Assembly (NCBI RefSeq): GCF_023278565.1
Contig: NC_064676.1
Coordinates: forward strand, 992,001 to 1,056,000
Reading direction: 5' to 3'
DNA length: 64,000 bases
DNA from: Colletotrichum lupini
Lineage: Eukaryota; Ascomycota; Sordariomycetes; Glomerellales; Glomerellaceae
Part shown: one piece after another, positions 20,264 to 32,089 of the stretch
Layout of the letters: each line of letters opens with the position of its first letter
Numbering within the stretch: position 1 is the first letter of the stretch
Notes under the pieces: model-generated
The model's input: the letters and a program-made list of their open reading frames with translations, nothing else
Database searches by the model: none
Told to the model about the DNA's origin: nothing
Made by a program: the position numbers and the translations under genes

Positions 20264-22138
20264 TCACGAGTCTTCTACGACTACCGGTCCCAGCAAGTGG
20301 TATTTCTCACATCCGCTCGCCTTACAGATCTTTGATCGTACATTAGATGTCGGTCGCAACTTCGTCAGAACAGGCTTGCCATCTTGCCCCGGTGCTAGCC
20401 TCTGGTAGACCTTATGGATCCTCTGCGTTTCTGGCACAGTCACATCCTTTAACCAAAACCATCTCGATTCCGGGGGAACGAATCCTTTCGCGTCACGGCC
20501 AGTCTCCTCAAGCAGCAAGGCTCCCAGGATCCCGTCCATGTTTGACACCACATCCCAAGCGACCATCGACGGGGGTATCTCATGCAGTGCCTGCAATGCC
20601 GTCATGCGGATGTCGTGATTTCTGCAGGCGCGCACAACAGTGCACAGTGGTAAAATGAGGCCCTGCCCCAGCAACACAGACGTCGGGCGGGGCTGTGACA
20701 CGCAGTCACGATATAATTCAACGCAAAGCATCGTCAGATCTCTGAATTCGTTTTCGAATGCATCGTAGGCCACTTCGGTTGGGTCTAAGCAGCAAGTGAG
20801 TGTGATGTGGAGAAGGAGCCAGTGAATTTGAGCGATTCTCAGGCCCTTCTTGGTCGCGATATCTACTGTCGGACTCTCGGCATAGTATTGGATGACGGAT
20901 CTCCATTGTTGTAGTTGTGAAAGGAAGTTTTGCTGGTGGATGGTGAGGTGACGGAGCATGTCCATGGAAATGCCCTCAGCAGTGACATCGGTAGAGTTGC
21001 TGATGAAGCTGACGGCGAAAGTGAAGAACCTGCCCCACGAAATGAAGAATTTCGAGATTGGTTCATGCTGAGGATTATGGACGTCAGATCCGGGATCAAT
21101 CTTGAAAGGGTGCGCGTGATGGCGGCGAGGCTGAAGCGATTGTGAGAGCTGGCTCATGGCCGCTATGCACGGGAGCACATGCTCCATGTCGTTGAATTCG
21201 GAGTCACGATACTTCTCCTCACTATCGGGATCGCTTTCAAACATTGTGATCGAGTCCCTCAGTGCCCCTAGGCATGAGTTGAGGAGCATTTCGGCCGTCC
21301 TTGGTTCACCCTGGAGCAGCTCGTACACGACCAGTAGTAGAGTCGTGACAACTACTGTGGTCGGTGATGATGCCGTTATTAACTCCATTCGTTCTCTTAG
21401 AGACTTGACTGCCTTGAGATGATGTCGCAACGCGACCTCACGATGTTCGGTTACAGCGTAGCCATCCGAGGTAGGTGGTAACGCTTTTCTTCTAGGCGTG
21501 CTTGGTCTCGCATCCTGAGGGGTGGAGCGAATAAGCGCACCGACAGCTAGGATCGAGTGGTGAATACAGTCATCTTGCAGACCTTCACCGACGACTAGAT
21601 ATGACCAGTTGGGACTAGTGTAGTAACCTGCCAGGTTGGTGGAAACCTGATGTCGAAAGTAATCGTAGTAAACGCCGTCCTTGTGATAGATCTTGGGTAG
21701 GCTCGAGAGCGATCTAGGAATCTGAGGCGACAAGATCATCTCGGATTTGCTGCTGCTGTTGCCGCTGCAAACGTCGGCGGCCTCGGCTGAAGCGGACCGA
21801 GGGGCGATGAGCTGCGGCGTATTCCGGCGGACCACATTCTGGTTTGTCCGTTTCCTCCGGCGGTCGATGCGGTCCACGTAGCCTTCGCAGACTACTCCGA
21901 CCTTCTCACAACGGAAACATGTGGGCTTGCGCTCGTCGCATTTTACATGGCGAGTCTTGCAGGTGGCACAGCCGGTACGCGCCTTCGGTCCACCCGCCCT
22001 GCGCCGTTTGGTCTCCTCCGTCGGGGAGGCCCGGTCGCTGTTGCAGACGGACTCGGGCGACGGCGGTGCCTCGAGCGGCTTAGGGAGGATCCAGGGACCG
22101 ATTTTGGAGGCCAGGTCTGGGCCGAGGAGATTCTCCAT
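20264..22138 (-). CDS. Zn2Cys6 binuclear-cluster transcription factor
   Basis: A single-exon 624-aa protein. The zinc cluster spans residues 57-84 with cysteines at 57, 60, 67, 74, 77 and 84 (C-x2-C-x6-C-x6-C-x2-C-x6-C). It is preceded by a basic stretch ([13 protein letters not shown]) and followed by a basic linker ([12 protein letters not shown]). The remainder is a helical Fungal_trans_2-like region with [17 protein letters not shown] and [15 protein letters not shown]. It is a nuclear sequence-specific regulator, probably of the surrounding metabolic genes, lying between oxygenase 2 and the alcohol dehydrogenase, all on the minus strand. No lesion is seen. Confidence 0.93.
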   Translation of the reverse strand: MENLLGPDLASKIGPWILPKPLEAPPSPESVCNSDRASPTEETKRRRAGGPKARTGCATCKTRHVKCDERKPTCFRCEKVGVVCEGYVDRIDRRRKRTNQNVVRRNTPQLIAPRSASAEAADVCSGNSSSKSEMILSPQIPRSLSSLPKIYHKDGVYYDYFRHQVSTNLAGYYTSPNWSYLVVGEGLQDDCIHHSILAVGALIRSTPQDARPSTPRRKALPPTSDGYAVTEHREVALRHHLKAVKSLRERMELITASSPTTVVVTTLLLVVYELLQGEPRTAEMLLNSCLGALRDSITMFESDPDSEEKYRDSEFNDMEHVLPCIAAMSQLSQSLQPRRHHAHPFKIDPGSDVHNPQHEPISKFFISWGRFFTFAVSFISNSTDVTAEGISMDMLRHLTIHQQNFLSQLQQWRSVIQYYAESPTVDIATKKGLRIAQIHWLLLHITLTCCLDPTEVAYDAFENEFRDLTMLCVELYRDCVSQPRPTSVLLGQGLILPLCTVVRACRNHDIRMTALQALHEIPPSMVAWDVVSNMDGILGALLLEETGRDAKGFVPPESRWFWLKDVTVPETQRIHKVYQRLAPGQDGKPVLTKLRPTSNVRSKICKASGCEKYHLLGPVVVEDS

Positions 22139-22808
22139 TGTTTTTCTCTCCCCTCTCTCACTCTTGGGTGCGGCTTTTTGGTTTAGGATTGGCTGACCGG
22201 ACGAGAAAGTGGTGCGATTCTTTGGCGCCCATATGAGTAAAAGAAAAGGAGTTCAAGGAGTTTAGAGATGGGCTGCTCAAGCCTTGAGCCGCTCGGGAAG
22301 ATTGGCCCTGGCCTGGGGGATAAATGCAACGGTGAGTTGGGAAAAACCACCGTCTCCACCATGCCCCCGGATTGCGGGGTTCTCGCATTACAACGAATGC
22401 AACATTATTCGCGCGTTTTCTTATCAGAGTCTCGCGTGAATGGTCAGTTGACTGCTCGTAACTTGTTGACCAATCACAAAGTCCCGGTTTGTTCGGGGTC
22501 CTCTAGCTTAAACGCGAACTGATAATTAAGTCGGGAAATGAGCCGAAAGAACCCCGGCTTGGCTTGGCTTTGTTGGGTGCGCACATGTTTATTGCTGAAG
22601 AGGTTGTTGGAACGGGAAGACTGGAGGCTCAGATCAGATGTTGGCATTGCGATGAGGCTCTGAGAACGGCTTGAGTTCAGTTAAGATGATCAAGCTTTGT
22701 GAGCATATGTATAATAAAGTAGGGTGATACCTACGTTGGATTTTCTTGGTTTCGAGTCACTATGACGATGGTCATAGTATGAGCTCCATAAAGCCCACAG
22801 ACCATGGT
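22139..22808. other. intergenic, no gene recognised
   Basis: Upstream region of the Zn2Cys6 gene and 3' side of the alcohol dehydrogenase. Nothing else supported. Confidence 0.5.
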
Positions 22809-24004
22809 TCATGACCAGGCAATAATTGGCTTGACAACGTCGCCGCGCTTCATCGCTTCTACAGCTGAAGCAAAATCGCCGTGTTCAAAGACTTTGATCA
22901 GCTTCTCAACAGGAAACTTCCCATCTCTCCACCACTGAACCATCTGAGGAACGTACTCGGCAGTGTTGACGTGCCCCTGAACCGCTCCAAAATACTGCTT
23001 TCCGCTGACCATGAAACTCTGCATGTGAAGCGACAGATGTGACTCTGGCATGCCAGTGCCAACCTGAATGATCTTCCCCATGTACCGCGTTCCTTGAACT
23101 TGAGCTTCGAGCAAAGGCGGGAACGCGCTGGTGTCGATGCAAATGGTTGCTCCAAGCCCCTCAGCCGCTTCCTTGATCTTCTCAGTCACCTGCGTCATTT
23201 CGAGCCCAGTCGTATTGATGATGTGCGTAGCTCCTAGTGTCTTAGCCAGCTCGAGGCGAGACTCGACTCGGTCGATTCCGATGATGGCCTTGCACCCTTG
23301 GTTCTTTGCTGCAATGACCGCCGCCAAGCCTACACCTCCCATACCCGCGATGGCGATGCAGTCCTTCGGACCGGCCTTGGCGACGTTGATGACGGTTCCG
23401 CTGCCTGTCTGAAGACCACATCCAAGCGGTGCTAGTATTCTCAGGTCATCCCGAGTCAGTCCGAGGCCGGCCGCATTGACGACGGACTTGTCGCTGACGA
23501 CGGTGTGATGGGCTAAGCTGGACTGGCCGAAAAAGCGCCCGCCTATTCCGTCCGAGAAGACTGGCTCTCCTATGAAGTTGATCTCGAAGAATTTGGTGCA
23601 GTGAGATGGCGGTCCCGTCTTGCAGACGTGGCACTCTCCGCAGTATGAAAAGGAGAGGAAAACGGCGTCGCCGGGCTTGACCTTCGTCACGCCATCTCCG
23701 ACCTGAACCACGTATCCAGAACCTTTGATACGAGTTAGCGAACTGAAGCACTACGGCTTTTTAATTGGCTTAAAGTACAAGATCACTTACCTTCATGTCC
23801 CAGGACTCCAGGGTAGTAGACTCCAGGAACTCCCTTATCATCGGGCGTGTTACCGCAGTGTAAGTCTGTGTGACAGATACCAGAGGCGACAACTTCAACA
23901 AGAACCTCGTCTGAGCGAAGATCTCGAAGAGTGACTGGTTCAATGGCCCATTTTTCTTCAGAGAAGGGGCCTCTGGCGACGATGGCTTCCGACTTGAATG
24001 ACAT
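22809..24004 (-). CDS. zinc-dependent alcohol dehydrogenase (MDR, aryl-alcohol type)
   Basis: Two exons (24004-23791 and 23722-22809) encode 375 aa. The catalytic zinc ligands are C44 in GICHTD and H70 in GHEG. The structural zinc lobe is C99-x2-C102-x2-C105-x7-C113 (YCGECHVCKTGPPSHC). The Rossmann fold has IAGMGGVGLAAVIAA with I-G-I-D downstream, suggesting NAD(H). Length and motifs match class-III/benzyl-alcohol-type dehydrogenases, which interconvert primary or aryl alcohols and aldehydes. It lies at the end of the 9-24 kb gene group and could oxidise an alcohol made by the oxygenases. That link rests on neighbourhood only. Confidence 0.92.
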
Positions 24005-26505
24005 TGAGAGGATCAGGCGTCAGAGTGTGTCGTTACAGGGGTGATAGGCCAGTTTCCTGATGGTTTATCAGGAGGAATTCGAAAGTGTCAAAATGTGTCA
24101 CTTTGTATCGAAAAACAAGGATTGCATGAATTGTATTCGTCTCGGAGTGATGGACGTAGAAGAAGGACCGGGGAAGATGGAGGTGCGGGGTTGCATCGTG
24201 ATGATAAGCGCCATGCATCAACATCTGCACCCTAACTTCTTAATCAGGCAATCCCCGCCGCCACCGAGTTAGATAAGGCTATTACCACATAACTCCGGTT
24301 AAAGGAAACTTCTATCTTGAACCAAGAGCAGAATTGTTGTCTGAAGAAGATGTTGAGGCACGCAACTTGAGCAGAGGAGCGAGAGAGCTTGTATCTGACG
24401 CAACCAAGAATTTCGAAAATGTGAACAACAGACTTCCAATACAGAAACATGTAAGGATGTCCTCGTAAATTATATGTCGTGCTTGGAAGGGAACTCATAA
24501 ACCAGGAAGAGTTTGATCCCGAGCAACAGCTATCATCCAGATGATAGCCTGATAGAAACCTTGCTCTAGTAGGCTATGATAGCAACAAGTCTAACAGGCT
24601 GGGGCCTGTACGTTGAGCACATTGAGCCGAGAGTACAACTAAAACATATACCAAATGAGTTTAATTCAGGCTTGTTACCTTTCCACAGGTCGCCGCTAAA
24701 GTGTCCTCCTAGTATGTCAGTTTTCTCTAACGAGCTTCTCAAGGATACGGGCTTGGCGCCCTGTCGCTAATACCTCTAGAAAACCGGCATCGGGAAGGAT
24801 TGCTGTCGAGGTGATATCCACGATCACCTTTCTTCGGGAACAAGGTACCTAGAGGTGATTGTCACAGTCGGTCGCTTCCTCTTTGTCCAAAAGAAAGACG
24901 CGAGTATTCGATGAGGAGATTCAAGTTTCATCGAGATAGTATTAGCCGCAAGGTGATGTTTGGGAAAACGCCAGCGATGTACAAATCTGACAAACCTGAG
25001 TTCATAAATTTGAAATCCTGATCAATCGTCGGCCAATACTGTAACCTTCGGACATGGATTCGTGGTGCTCTAGACTCAGAACCATCGCAAATCAACGGAC
25101 AACACTGGTTGGTAGCAACGTCAATCTGCGTTCCGGTCAAAACGAACTTATGCCATCATTTCCTCCAAGTTTGGTGTAGTCGGTTCTGGTACACGAAACT
25201 GAAGTGCGCTCGTGGCTGGAAAAGCTTTTTGTTTACAAAAGGAAAAAGCTTCGGTGTATGCCTCATGGAATGATAGACCTGTTGAACAATGTTGGAGGAC
25301 GGATTGCGACCTTGGTTCAAGACTGACCGCATCAATGTCGTTGTTTCTGTGACATGGATACAGACGATGTATTAACATAAAATAAACAAACAAGTACTCT
25401 CCATCGATGTCATAGCCACAGACGGGTTCTCGACCAACGCCCAAATGTATTGCAACATCTTGCTTCGCCGTGCGACTTTTGACGTTCAGGTCGGCCTTGC
25501 GACGAAAAAAGTAGAATAAAAAACTCGTTTTCGAATTCGTTGTCGCTCTTGCCCTTATGCAGTGATCGTGACAACTTGGTTTCGCTGACTAACCTGATCG
25601 ATTGCCTGATGGTGCTTCGCTGACAGACGCGTTTGCGCGCCGCTGAAGTTAGGCTCCCTGTCCAAACTTACTTGCCCTCAACATCATGATCGACGTCAAA
25701 GGGGGCCCAAGGAGGATTGATGGCCATGTGATGGCTTTGCTCGAACTGTATCGAGGTGCACCTCATCACGCCCCTGTTGTGTGGTTTGCCTTGTAAACCG
25801 CGAGGTAAATGCGCATGGGGATCATCCGATGGGGCCAGACACGCTCCCTGACACTCTGAGCGTCACCTAAGTTTACTAAGAAACCCCCAAATATGGCAGT
25901 CCATTCGCCGTCTGAAAGTCTCAAGCTGCCCTTCGTATTTCTCGCATGCAATCATACCTCCGGACGCTCAGTAAGCTCGTTCATGAGTCCTCTGTTACGG
26001 TATACCCGGGATCACTGTTTCCATCCCCATTTTAGGGGTCTTTCCTCCTAGCATACCTGAGTCAAGCACCTGCGGGATCACGAGGTTCCTGATCGACAGC
26101 TTGCAGAATGACGACAGGGGCGAAGTGGCTGTCGGTCTTTAGTGTGGCTTATGCAAGTAGGGAAAGGTGGCTGATCAGATCAACAGCGCTAATTAAGGGG
26201 CTGGCATTTTGCTTTTGCAGTTGTTTGAACCCCAAAGGTCCGAATACCGACACCTGATCGTAGAGACCAATTGTCCCAGGACAACTGGCTTAACTTGATA
26301 TCCTGCTTATTTTAAATCGTATCCCAGACACAGCCAGGCAGCATAGTTACATCGCTTAGCATTCTGGAGTTTGTTGTCATTGTCTCTTTTCGATGCTATG
26401 ATGTCTTGCCCTCGATGATTCAAAATCAAGATCGCACAGGCGGGTAACGGCAATTAGCGTCATCCGCTTGCGGGGGCAAAGCTTCAATTTCGCCTTGGCG
26501 GCCTC
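24005..26505. other. 2.5-kb intergenic stretch
   Basis: Normal base composition with only short unsupported frames (for example 25148-25444 minus). One perfect hairpin, GCTATCATC-CA-GATGATAGC, is at 24529-24548, and part of it recurs near 24571. No gene is claimed. Confidence 0.45.
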
Positions 26506-27387
26506 AACCCCCCTTCTCTCTAAGTACTTTATTATCAAAGAAAGTTAATTCTTTCTAAGTTATAAATATAAGAATATAGTTTTAATAAAATAATATAGTA
26601 CTTACTTAGTACTTAAATTAAGATACTTTTTTAAGCTTATTATAAAAGAAAGATAATTATATTATTAACTATTTATTATTAAAGTTCGTAACGCTATAGT
26701 TTTAATTATAATAGCTTTATTTATAATAAGTAAAAAGTTTAATTATAAGTCTTTTAAAAACCTCTCCTTAAGGGCTATAAGAGCCTCTAAGTATATTAAG
26801 TTAAAATACTTATTAAAATATTAATAACTAAACTAACCCTATAATAACGGCCTTAATAAAGAAACTAAAAAATAAATTAAGAAATAATATTAAAATCCTT
26901 ACTAACGTTAAGTACGATTTACGAAGTATAATAACGTAGCTATAGAGTATTAATAATATATTTTATATTAAAAAGACTATTATTAATATTAATAAAACGG
27001 ATAGGGCCGTATTAATATAGTACCTTAGTTTTTTTTTATAGCTTGAGGACTATAGCTTTAAATAGTATTAGAAGTTTATTAAAAAGCTTTTTTAAATACT
27101 TTAATATATTTATTATTATTTTTATAATAATAAAACTCTTAATATTTACGTATAAGCATAAGTTATTTATTTTTAAATAATAATATTAGCTTATTAATAA
27201 GCTATTAAAACTATAATTTTAGTAATTTTTTAATAAGGGAGAGGGTAGAATAGAGGAAAGGATGGGTAAGAAAAGGGTTAAGGTTAAATAGTACGGAATT
27301 CGAGGGTAGGGTAGCGTCTACATGTACTGCGGCAATCCTCTAGTAATGCAAAACGATGGAGTTAAATAGTGTAACCCCCCTTCTCTC
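26506..27387. mobile_element. RIP-degraded insertion flanked by 15-bp direct repeats
   Basis: AACCCCCCTTCTCTC occurs at 26506-26520 and again at 27373-27387. The 852 bp between are AT-saturated (TAATATTA-type, almost no GC) up to about 27240, then a GC-normal tail. Long direct repeats with no terminal repeats fit target-primed (LINE-like) integration. No recognisable protein survives, so the class is uncertain. Confidence 0.55.
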
Positions 27388-27702
27388 AGCCTGGAATCCT
27401 GTCCCGTCCCGATGCTCCCGTGCTTTTATAGGCTGTTGAGTTAGGCAGGAACGCGCCGTTGCATGTTTAGCTCCGGCTTTGGGACACCCAAGTTCCTTCG
27501 CTTGCGGGAATGGATCATCTCACGAGAATGGCGTTCGGAATGAGGCCGTTTGATGCCTAGAATCCTTTCAGGGGCAGTTGTTATAAAATCTTGGCAATCT
27601 GCCGATACAGAGGTTGAGCGAATAGAGCCTCACCTGCCGCTTATCTAACTCCTTGTGTCGATCTATCACATTCAATTGCTTTCAGAATTCAGTCGCTTCA
27701 AG
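27388..27702. other. upstream region of the small secreted protein gene
   Basis: About 315 bp of normal composition before the ATG. No gene. Confidence 0.4.
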
Positions 27703-28425
27703 ATGTCGTCACTCGCTAAGTTTATCGCGGCTGCGGCCGTTGGCATCACCATGTCACCAATCGTCTCAGCCGCTGAGAACGTCACGGTCAAGGAGCTTAC
27801 CGGCGGCTGCTCCGCGTACCCGGGCTACGACGCTTCTGCCGGCCAAGCGGGGCCGTGGTCGATCCAAGTAAAGGATACCGACGGCGGCGTCCTCGACAAT
27901 CACGGCCTGACCGCCATTTACTCTCGCGGCTCGACTGGCATCCGATGGGGATACGTGAGTTCACATCCGGGCGCTATCACCTGATTGGTCACGTCTAAAG
28001 TCAAGTCACATCACTAACCATACTCCTTTCAGATGGCTGCACTTGACAAAGCCGCTGTTGCGCAGGACCCGCTTCAGTGTGTCGATGGCCAAGGCATTCA
28101 GGGCCATGTGCCCACTGGCGTCTCGAGCTACACCTGGGAGAACCTCGCGGTCGCAGAGATTCCGTACGACGCTCTACTCATGTACTTGGTCAACGGTACC
28201 GAGGTCAAGCCGTACTCGCATTACATGCTCAACGGCACGCAGATCGACGGGGTCTTCTTGGGCTCCGAGGGCTACACGACGTGGGGTTTCAAGAAGGAGA
28301 CGACTTCTGATCAAGGAACGTTTTGGGAGGCCAGATTGTTGGGCGCCAACAGTGAAGATCCCTCAACTGGCAAACCGCTGTTCGATGGGGAGATTACTGG
28401 CTTTCTTAAAGTTTATGACTCTTGA
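27703..28425 (+). CDS. small secreted protein, family not recognised
   Basis: Two exons (27703-27954 and 28033-28425) give 214 aa. A signal peptide (MSSLAKFIAAAAVGITMSPIVSA) precedes AENVTVKELTGGCSAYPGYD. The mature part is about 190 aa with two cysteines (GGCSAYP and PLQCVDG), several N-glycosylation sequons and many aromatic and glycine residues (STGIRWGY, GYTTWGFK, ITGFLKVYDS), suggesting a compact beta-rich fold. I do not recognise the family. Its position next to a RIP-degraded repeat and its size resemble fungal apoplastic or effector-type proteins. The intron is clean, with a GTGAGT donor and a TTTCAG acceptor. Confidence 0.75.
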
Positions 28426-29582
28426 ACTCTCGGCTTAGCTCTCCCGGTGGGAGATGCCACCACATCTTTACGCGTAAATTAGGGAGTTCGTCGAGGCAAG
28501 TCATCCGACATGTTGATATTCCAACTCAAAGGGCCGAACACACCAACTATCCGGTCTTGGCCAAACCTACTACGTGCCATTATTTCTTCTTTTTCTTTTA
28601 CCACGTTTTCATGTTCATTCTTTCATCCAATGATGTGCCGCTTGGGCCGCGGATGAGGGCCAAGATGCCACAAATAGAAGGTTTCGAAACATTACAGATT
28701 GTCCACACTTGGACCGCATGACAGTTAAGGGCGGCCTCTATTCGCCAGTGAAAGAGAAACCGAGAACATTTCAGGCGCTTTCTGTGCGATGTGCACAATG
28801 GCAACATGGAAAGACTTGCATTTTGATGTATGTGCCCGAGACGAGATCGTCTTCTTCTGCCTGATAGAACGAGTCGAAGTGACTCGAGGAGCCCTCCCTA
28901 AACCTCTAGAAACACATCGATGCGACCAGGCTTACAAGCGACGTTGCGTCGTACCACGTCGCACAGATCGCTTGGTATCCTCTTGACGATCATACTCGCG
29001 AATACGAAACCGGTAACGTCGTTTACTCTCGTTTACACGGGAACCTCACTCGACGGACCTTGGTTCGGACTTTTTCGTCAGTCCGCTTGGTCAAAGCCCT
29101 CACACTATCTTCGCCCCTCACCCCGCGTTTTTGTTGCCTCTGGTCCCTTTGTCCCGCGGTAGCGCTAATTCATACCCTTGAGATCTGATTCTTCTTCGTC
29201 CCGTTGATCGGCGCAGGGGGTGGTTGGTTGGGGGAGAAGACAAGATGTGAGCCATGCTCACAGCCTACCACCATCATTCTCTCTTTCCCCCGGCCGGTAG
29301 TTGGGCGGTTCCACCCGGTTTCGCAATCCGCGGGTAAGTTTCACGCCGGCTACTTACTAATTTATGCTCGTAGTTTGTCTCCCGTCGGCTGTGTTGGTGG
29401 CATTCGTCACGGCTCGTGGCGGGGTCCCCAGAACGTACTTGGTGGTTGCTGTCAAGCTTGCAGCCAAGGGGACTTGATGGAGGGTACGGCGAGATTATAT
29501 TACATCCTTATGTCCCATCTCTTTCTTGAGTCTAATTCTCTTGTCCAAGCGCACCATCATCGCAACCCGTCAACCACCCAAG
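28426..29582. other. intergenic upstream of the P450
   Basis: No gene supported. The 141-codon frame at 29204-29629 overlaps the P450 start in another frame and is rejected. Confidence 0.5.
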
Positions 29583-31573
29583 ATGTCGATGTCGATGCTT
29601 CCCAGCGTGAACGCTACAGCCGGTGCTGAGGTAGACGGCGCCCTCTTTATCGAAGTAGCCCAGCGATGGCCTGTCGCCGCCACTGCCTTGTTTGCATGTG
29701 CTGTGGCATATTTGCTCCAAATAGTCTTGAAGAGTGATCCATGGGCAGATATTCCTATGGTAGGCACAGAGTTTGGAGGATCCGAAGCCCGGCGAAAGCA
29801 ATTTATGAATGGCGAGGCCAGGAACCTCTACCTAAGAGGATACAGAAAGGTACGGCAGACACCAGCAAGTCCCAATGGTGAGCATTATGAGTTAACCGGA
29901 CATACGCATAGTTCAAAGAGAGAGCTTTCCGGATCACCACCGCAAGAAGTAAGCTCCAGCCCCTCAACAGCGAAGATCACCTGTACTAAGTCACCAGAAT
30001 CGCCAAATATTGTCGTCGCCCGGAAGTTCATGAACGAGCTGAAGAGGCTTCCTGATGACGTTCTCAGCTTCAACCGGGCCATCGAAGAGGTCAGGCTAAG
30101 AACATTTTACGATAACGAGGAAGCGCTGATGAATCCCTAGTCAATGCACGCGAAGTACACAGGTATAGACACCGACATCGCGTTGTTGCCCCACACCGTC
30201 AAGACTGCTTTGACACCAGCTCTGGGTACGTCATATCTCTGTGACAAGGGCTTGTAAGTTCCACTAACAATGTTAATACCTCAACAGTCCGACTCAACCC
30301 GATCATCGCCGACGAAGTCGTCGAAGCTCTGCGAACAGAGCTCCCCCAATCATGCGACTGGAACGAGGTCAAGATCATGGACAAGATGATGCGAGTCATC
30401 GCCATGGCCTCAGGGCGCGTCTTTATCGGACCCGAGCTCTGCCGAAACGAAGAATACCTAGACGCCGCGATCAACTATACCCTCGATCTGATGAAGGCCG
30501 TTAGAAAGGTTGCTGATATTGCTCCGTGGCTACGCCCCTTCTTGGCAGCAAGAACGTCGGAAGTCAAGCAGGTTCACCACCGGATTGAGGAGGCGGACAA
30601 GTTCCTGAGACCTGTGGTGACCGCAAGGAAGGAGGCCGAGAAAAGCCCCGACTACCAAAAGCCGGACGATATGCTGCAATGGATCATGGAGTCGCAGAAG
30701 AAGTTTGGTGAGAAGAATGATAGAGAGCTTGCTAGGTACCAGCTGGGTATCAGCTTCGCTGCTATCCACACTACAACTGTCACCACGACCAATGCGTAAG
30801 TATCTGGACATACGATAGCCAAGGCAACGTGGATAACGCTGACGAAGTGAATCAAGTCTCTACACCCTGGCTGCTATGCCTGAGCTGATTCCAATGCTCC
30901 GGGACGACATCCAGCAAGCCTTGGCCGAGAGCAACGGTGTCTTCACCAGCGGCGCTATGCAGAACATGAAGAAGCTGGATAGCTTCCTCAAGGAGACGAT
31001 GAGATACTATGCACTTGGTCCCAGTGAGTGTACAGTCTCGGCTAAGTAACTAATTCAACAACTAACCATCTGTACAGCATCATTCCAGCGCAAGGTCTTG
31101 AAGACGTTTGCCCTATCGAACGGCCAGGTCATTCCTGGCGGATCCGTAATCGAGTTGCCTGTAATTGGCATCAACAACGACGATGAGATCTTCCCGGACT
31201 CCGAGAAGTTCGACGCCTTGAGATTTTACAAGCTTCGACAAGCCAAGACGGAACAGGAAACCGGCTCAAAACAGGCCGAGGTTGTGGCAAATGCCCAGTT
31301 CGTCAGCGTGGGGCAGACCAGTTTGACCTTTGGTTACGGTCGTCACGCATGCCCAGGCCGCTTCTTCGCTGTAAACGAGATCAAGATGATCATGGCGACG
31401 ACGCTGGCCAACTACGACATTAAGAACGTAGGAGACAGCAAGGAGCGATACAAGAACTTGGAATTCGGCGCAATAGTAAGTGATTAAGGATCCATCGTGG
31501 GAGGACCAGCCTGCTAATAAGTTTCTAGACTCAACCGGACCCCAACAGGAAGGTTCTGCTGAGGAAGCTTTAG
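29583..31573 (+). CDS. cytochrome P450 monooxygenase (fungal, microsomal)
   Basis: Eight exons (29583-29849, 29912-29948, 29998-30089, 30141-30225, 30288-30795, 30857-31023, 31078-31475, 31529-31573) splice to 532 aa. An N-terminal membrane anchor (WPVAATALFACAVAYLLQIV) precedes the proline-rich hinge (DPWADIPMVGTE). The I-helix region is ISFAAIHTTTVTTTNALY, the K-helix ExxR is E376-R379 (LKETMR), and the haem loop FGYGRHACPGRFFA places the axial thiolate at about C477. The pattern resembles the ent-kaurene-oxidase / CYP68-like fungal P450s that oxidise terpenoid or polyketide skeletons. No backbone-synthase gene is nearby, so its pathway is unknown. Three early introns are only 49-62 nt, which makes the N-terminus easy to mis-annotate. 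Confidence 0.9.
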
Positions 31574-32089
31574 TAATGACGGAACTTCATAACAGTCAAT
31601 GATTTGTCCATCGGTGTAAGGTAGCATATGCGCAAGGCACAACATGGTAATTGAAGACTTTGGAAGTTGAAGCAATGCGTGTGGCCTGGGTACTCCCCGA
31701 CTGACTGCATATCGTAAAGAAAGAAAAAGTAGATTTCTGGGACTGTCTCAACGGATTCCTGGTACATAGTGTGAGATCAACTTTGCTTTCTATCCATTTA
31801 CTCCAAGGCATCAACGTATACCTTTCGTACAGAATCCCAAGCCCCATACCAGATGTTATGTAATCCTACATGTTTCATGAGTCTATCCAGGCTTCTTCGC
31901 CAAAGAACAAAGGGAAAAGAACCCTAGAAGGGCAAACTAAAAACAAAAGAAAAAGACCCCAGTCAAGTGACCGGATCATAAGCCCAATCTCTCCAATTCT
32001 CTTCGCTCGGCTTTCTTGTTCCCGCTGGTGCTACTGGAAGCTCTACCCTCGTCTCTCGAGTTTCTTCAACGCCGCCTTGTTGATTTCTT
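31574..32089. other. 3' intergenic between convergent P450 and RTA1 genes
   Basis: Convergent 3' flanks. No gene seen. Confidence 0.5.

Noticed and set aside
24529..24548. 9-bp-stem hairpin GCTATCATC-CA-GATGATAGC
   Set aside because: Perfect, but isolated in a gene-free region and without T-run or other context. Not enough for a functional call.
29204..29629. 141-codon frame before the P450
   Set aside because: Overlaps the P450 start in another frame, with no domain or signal peptide.
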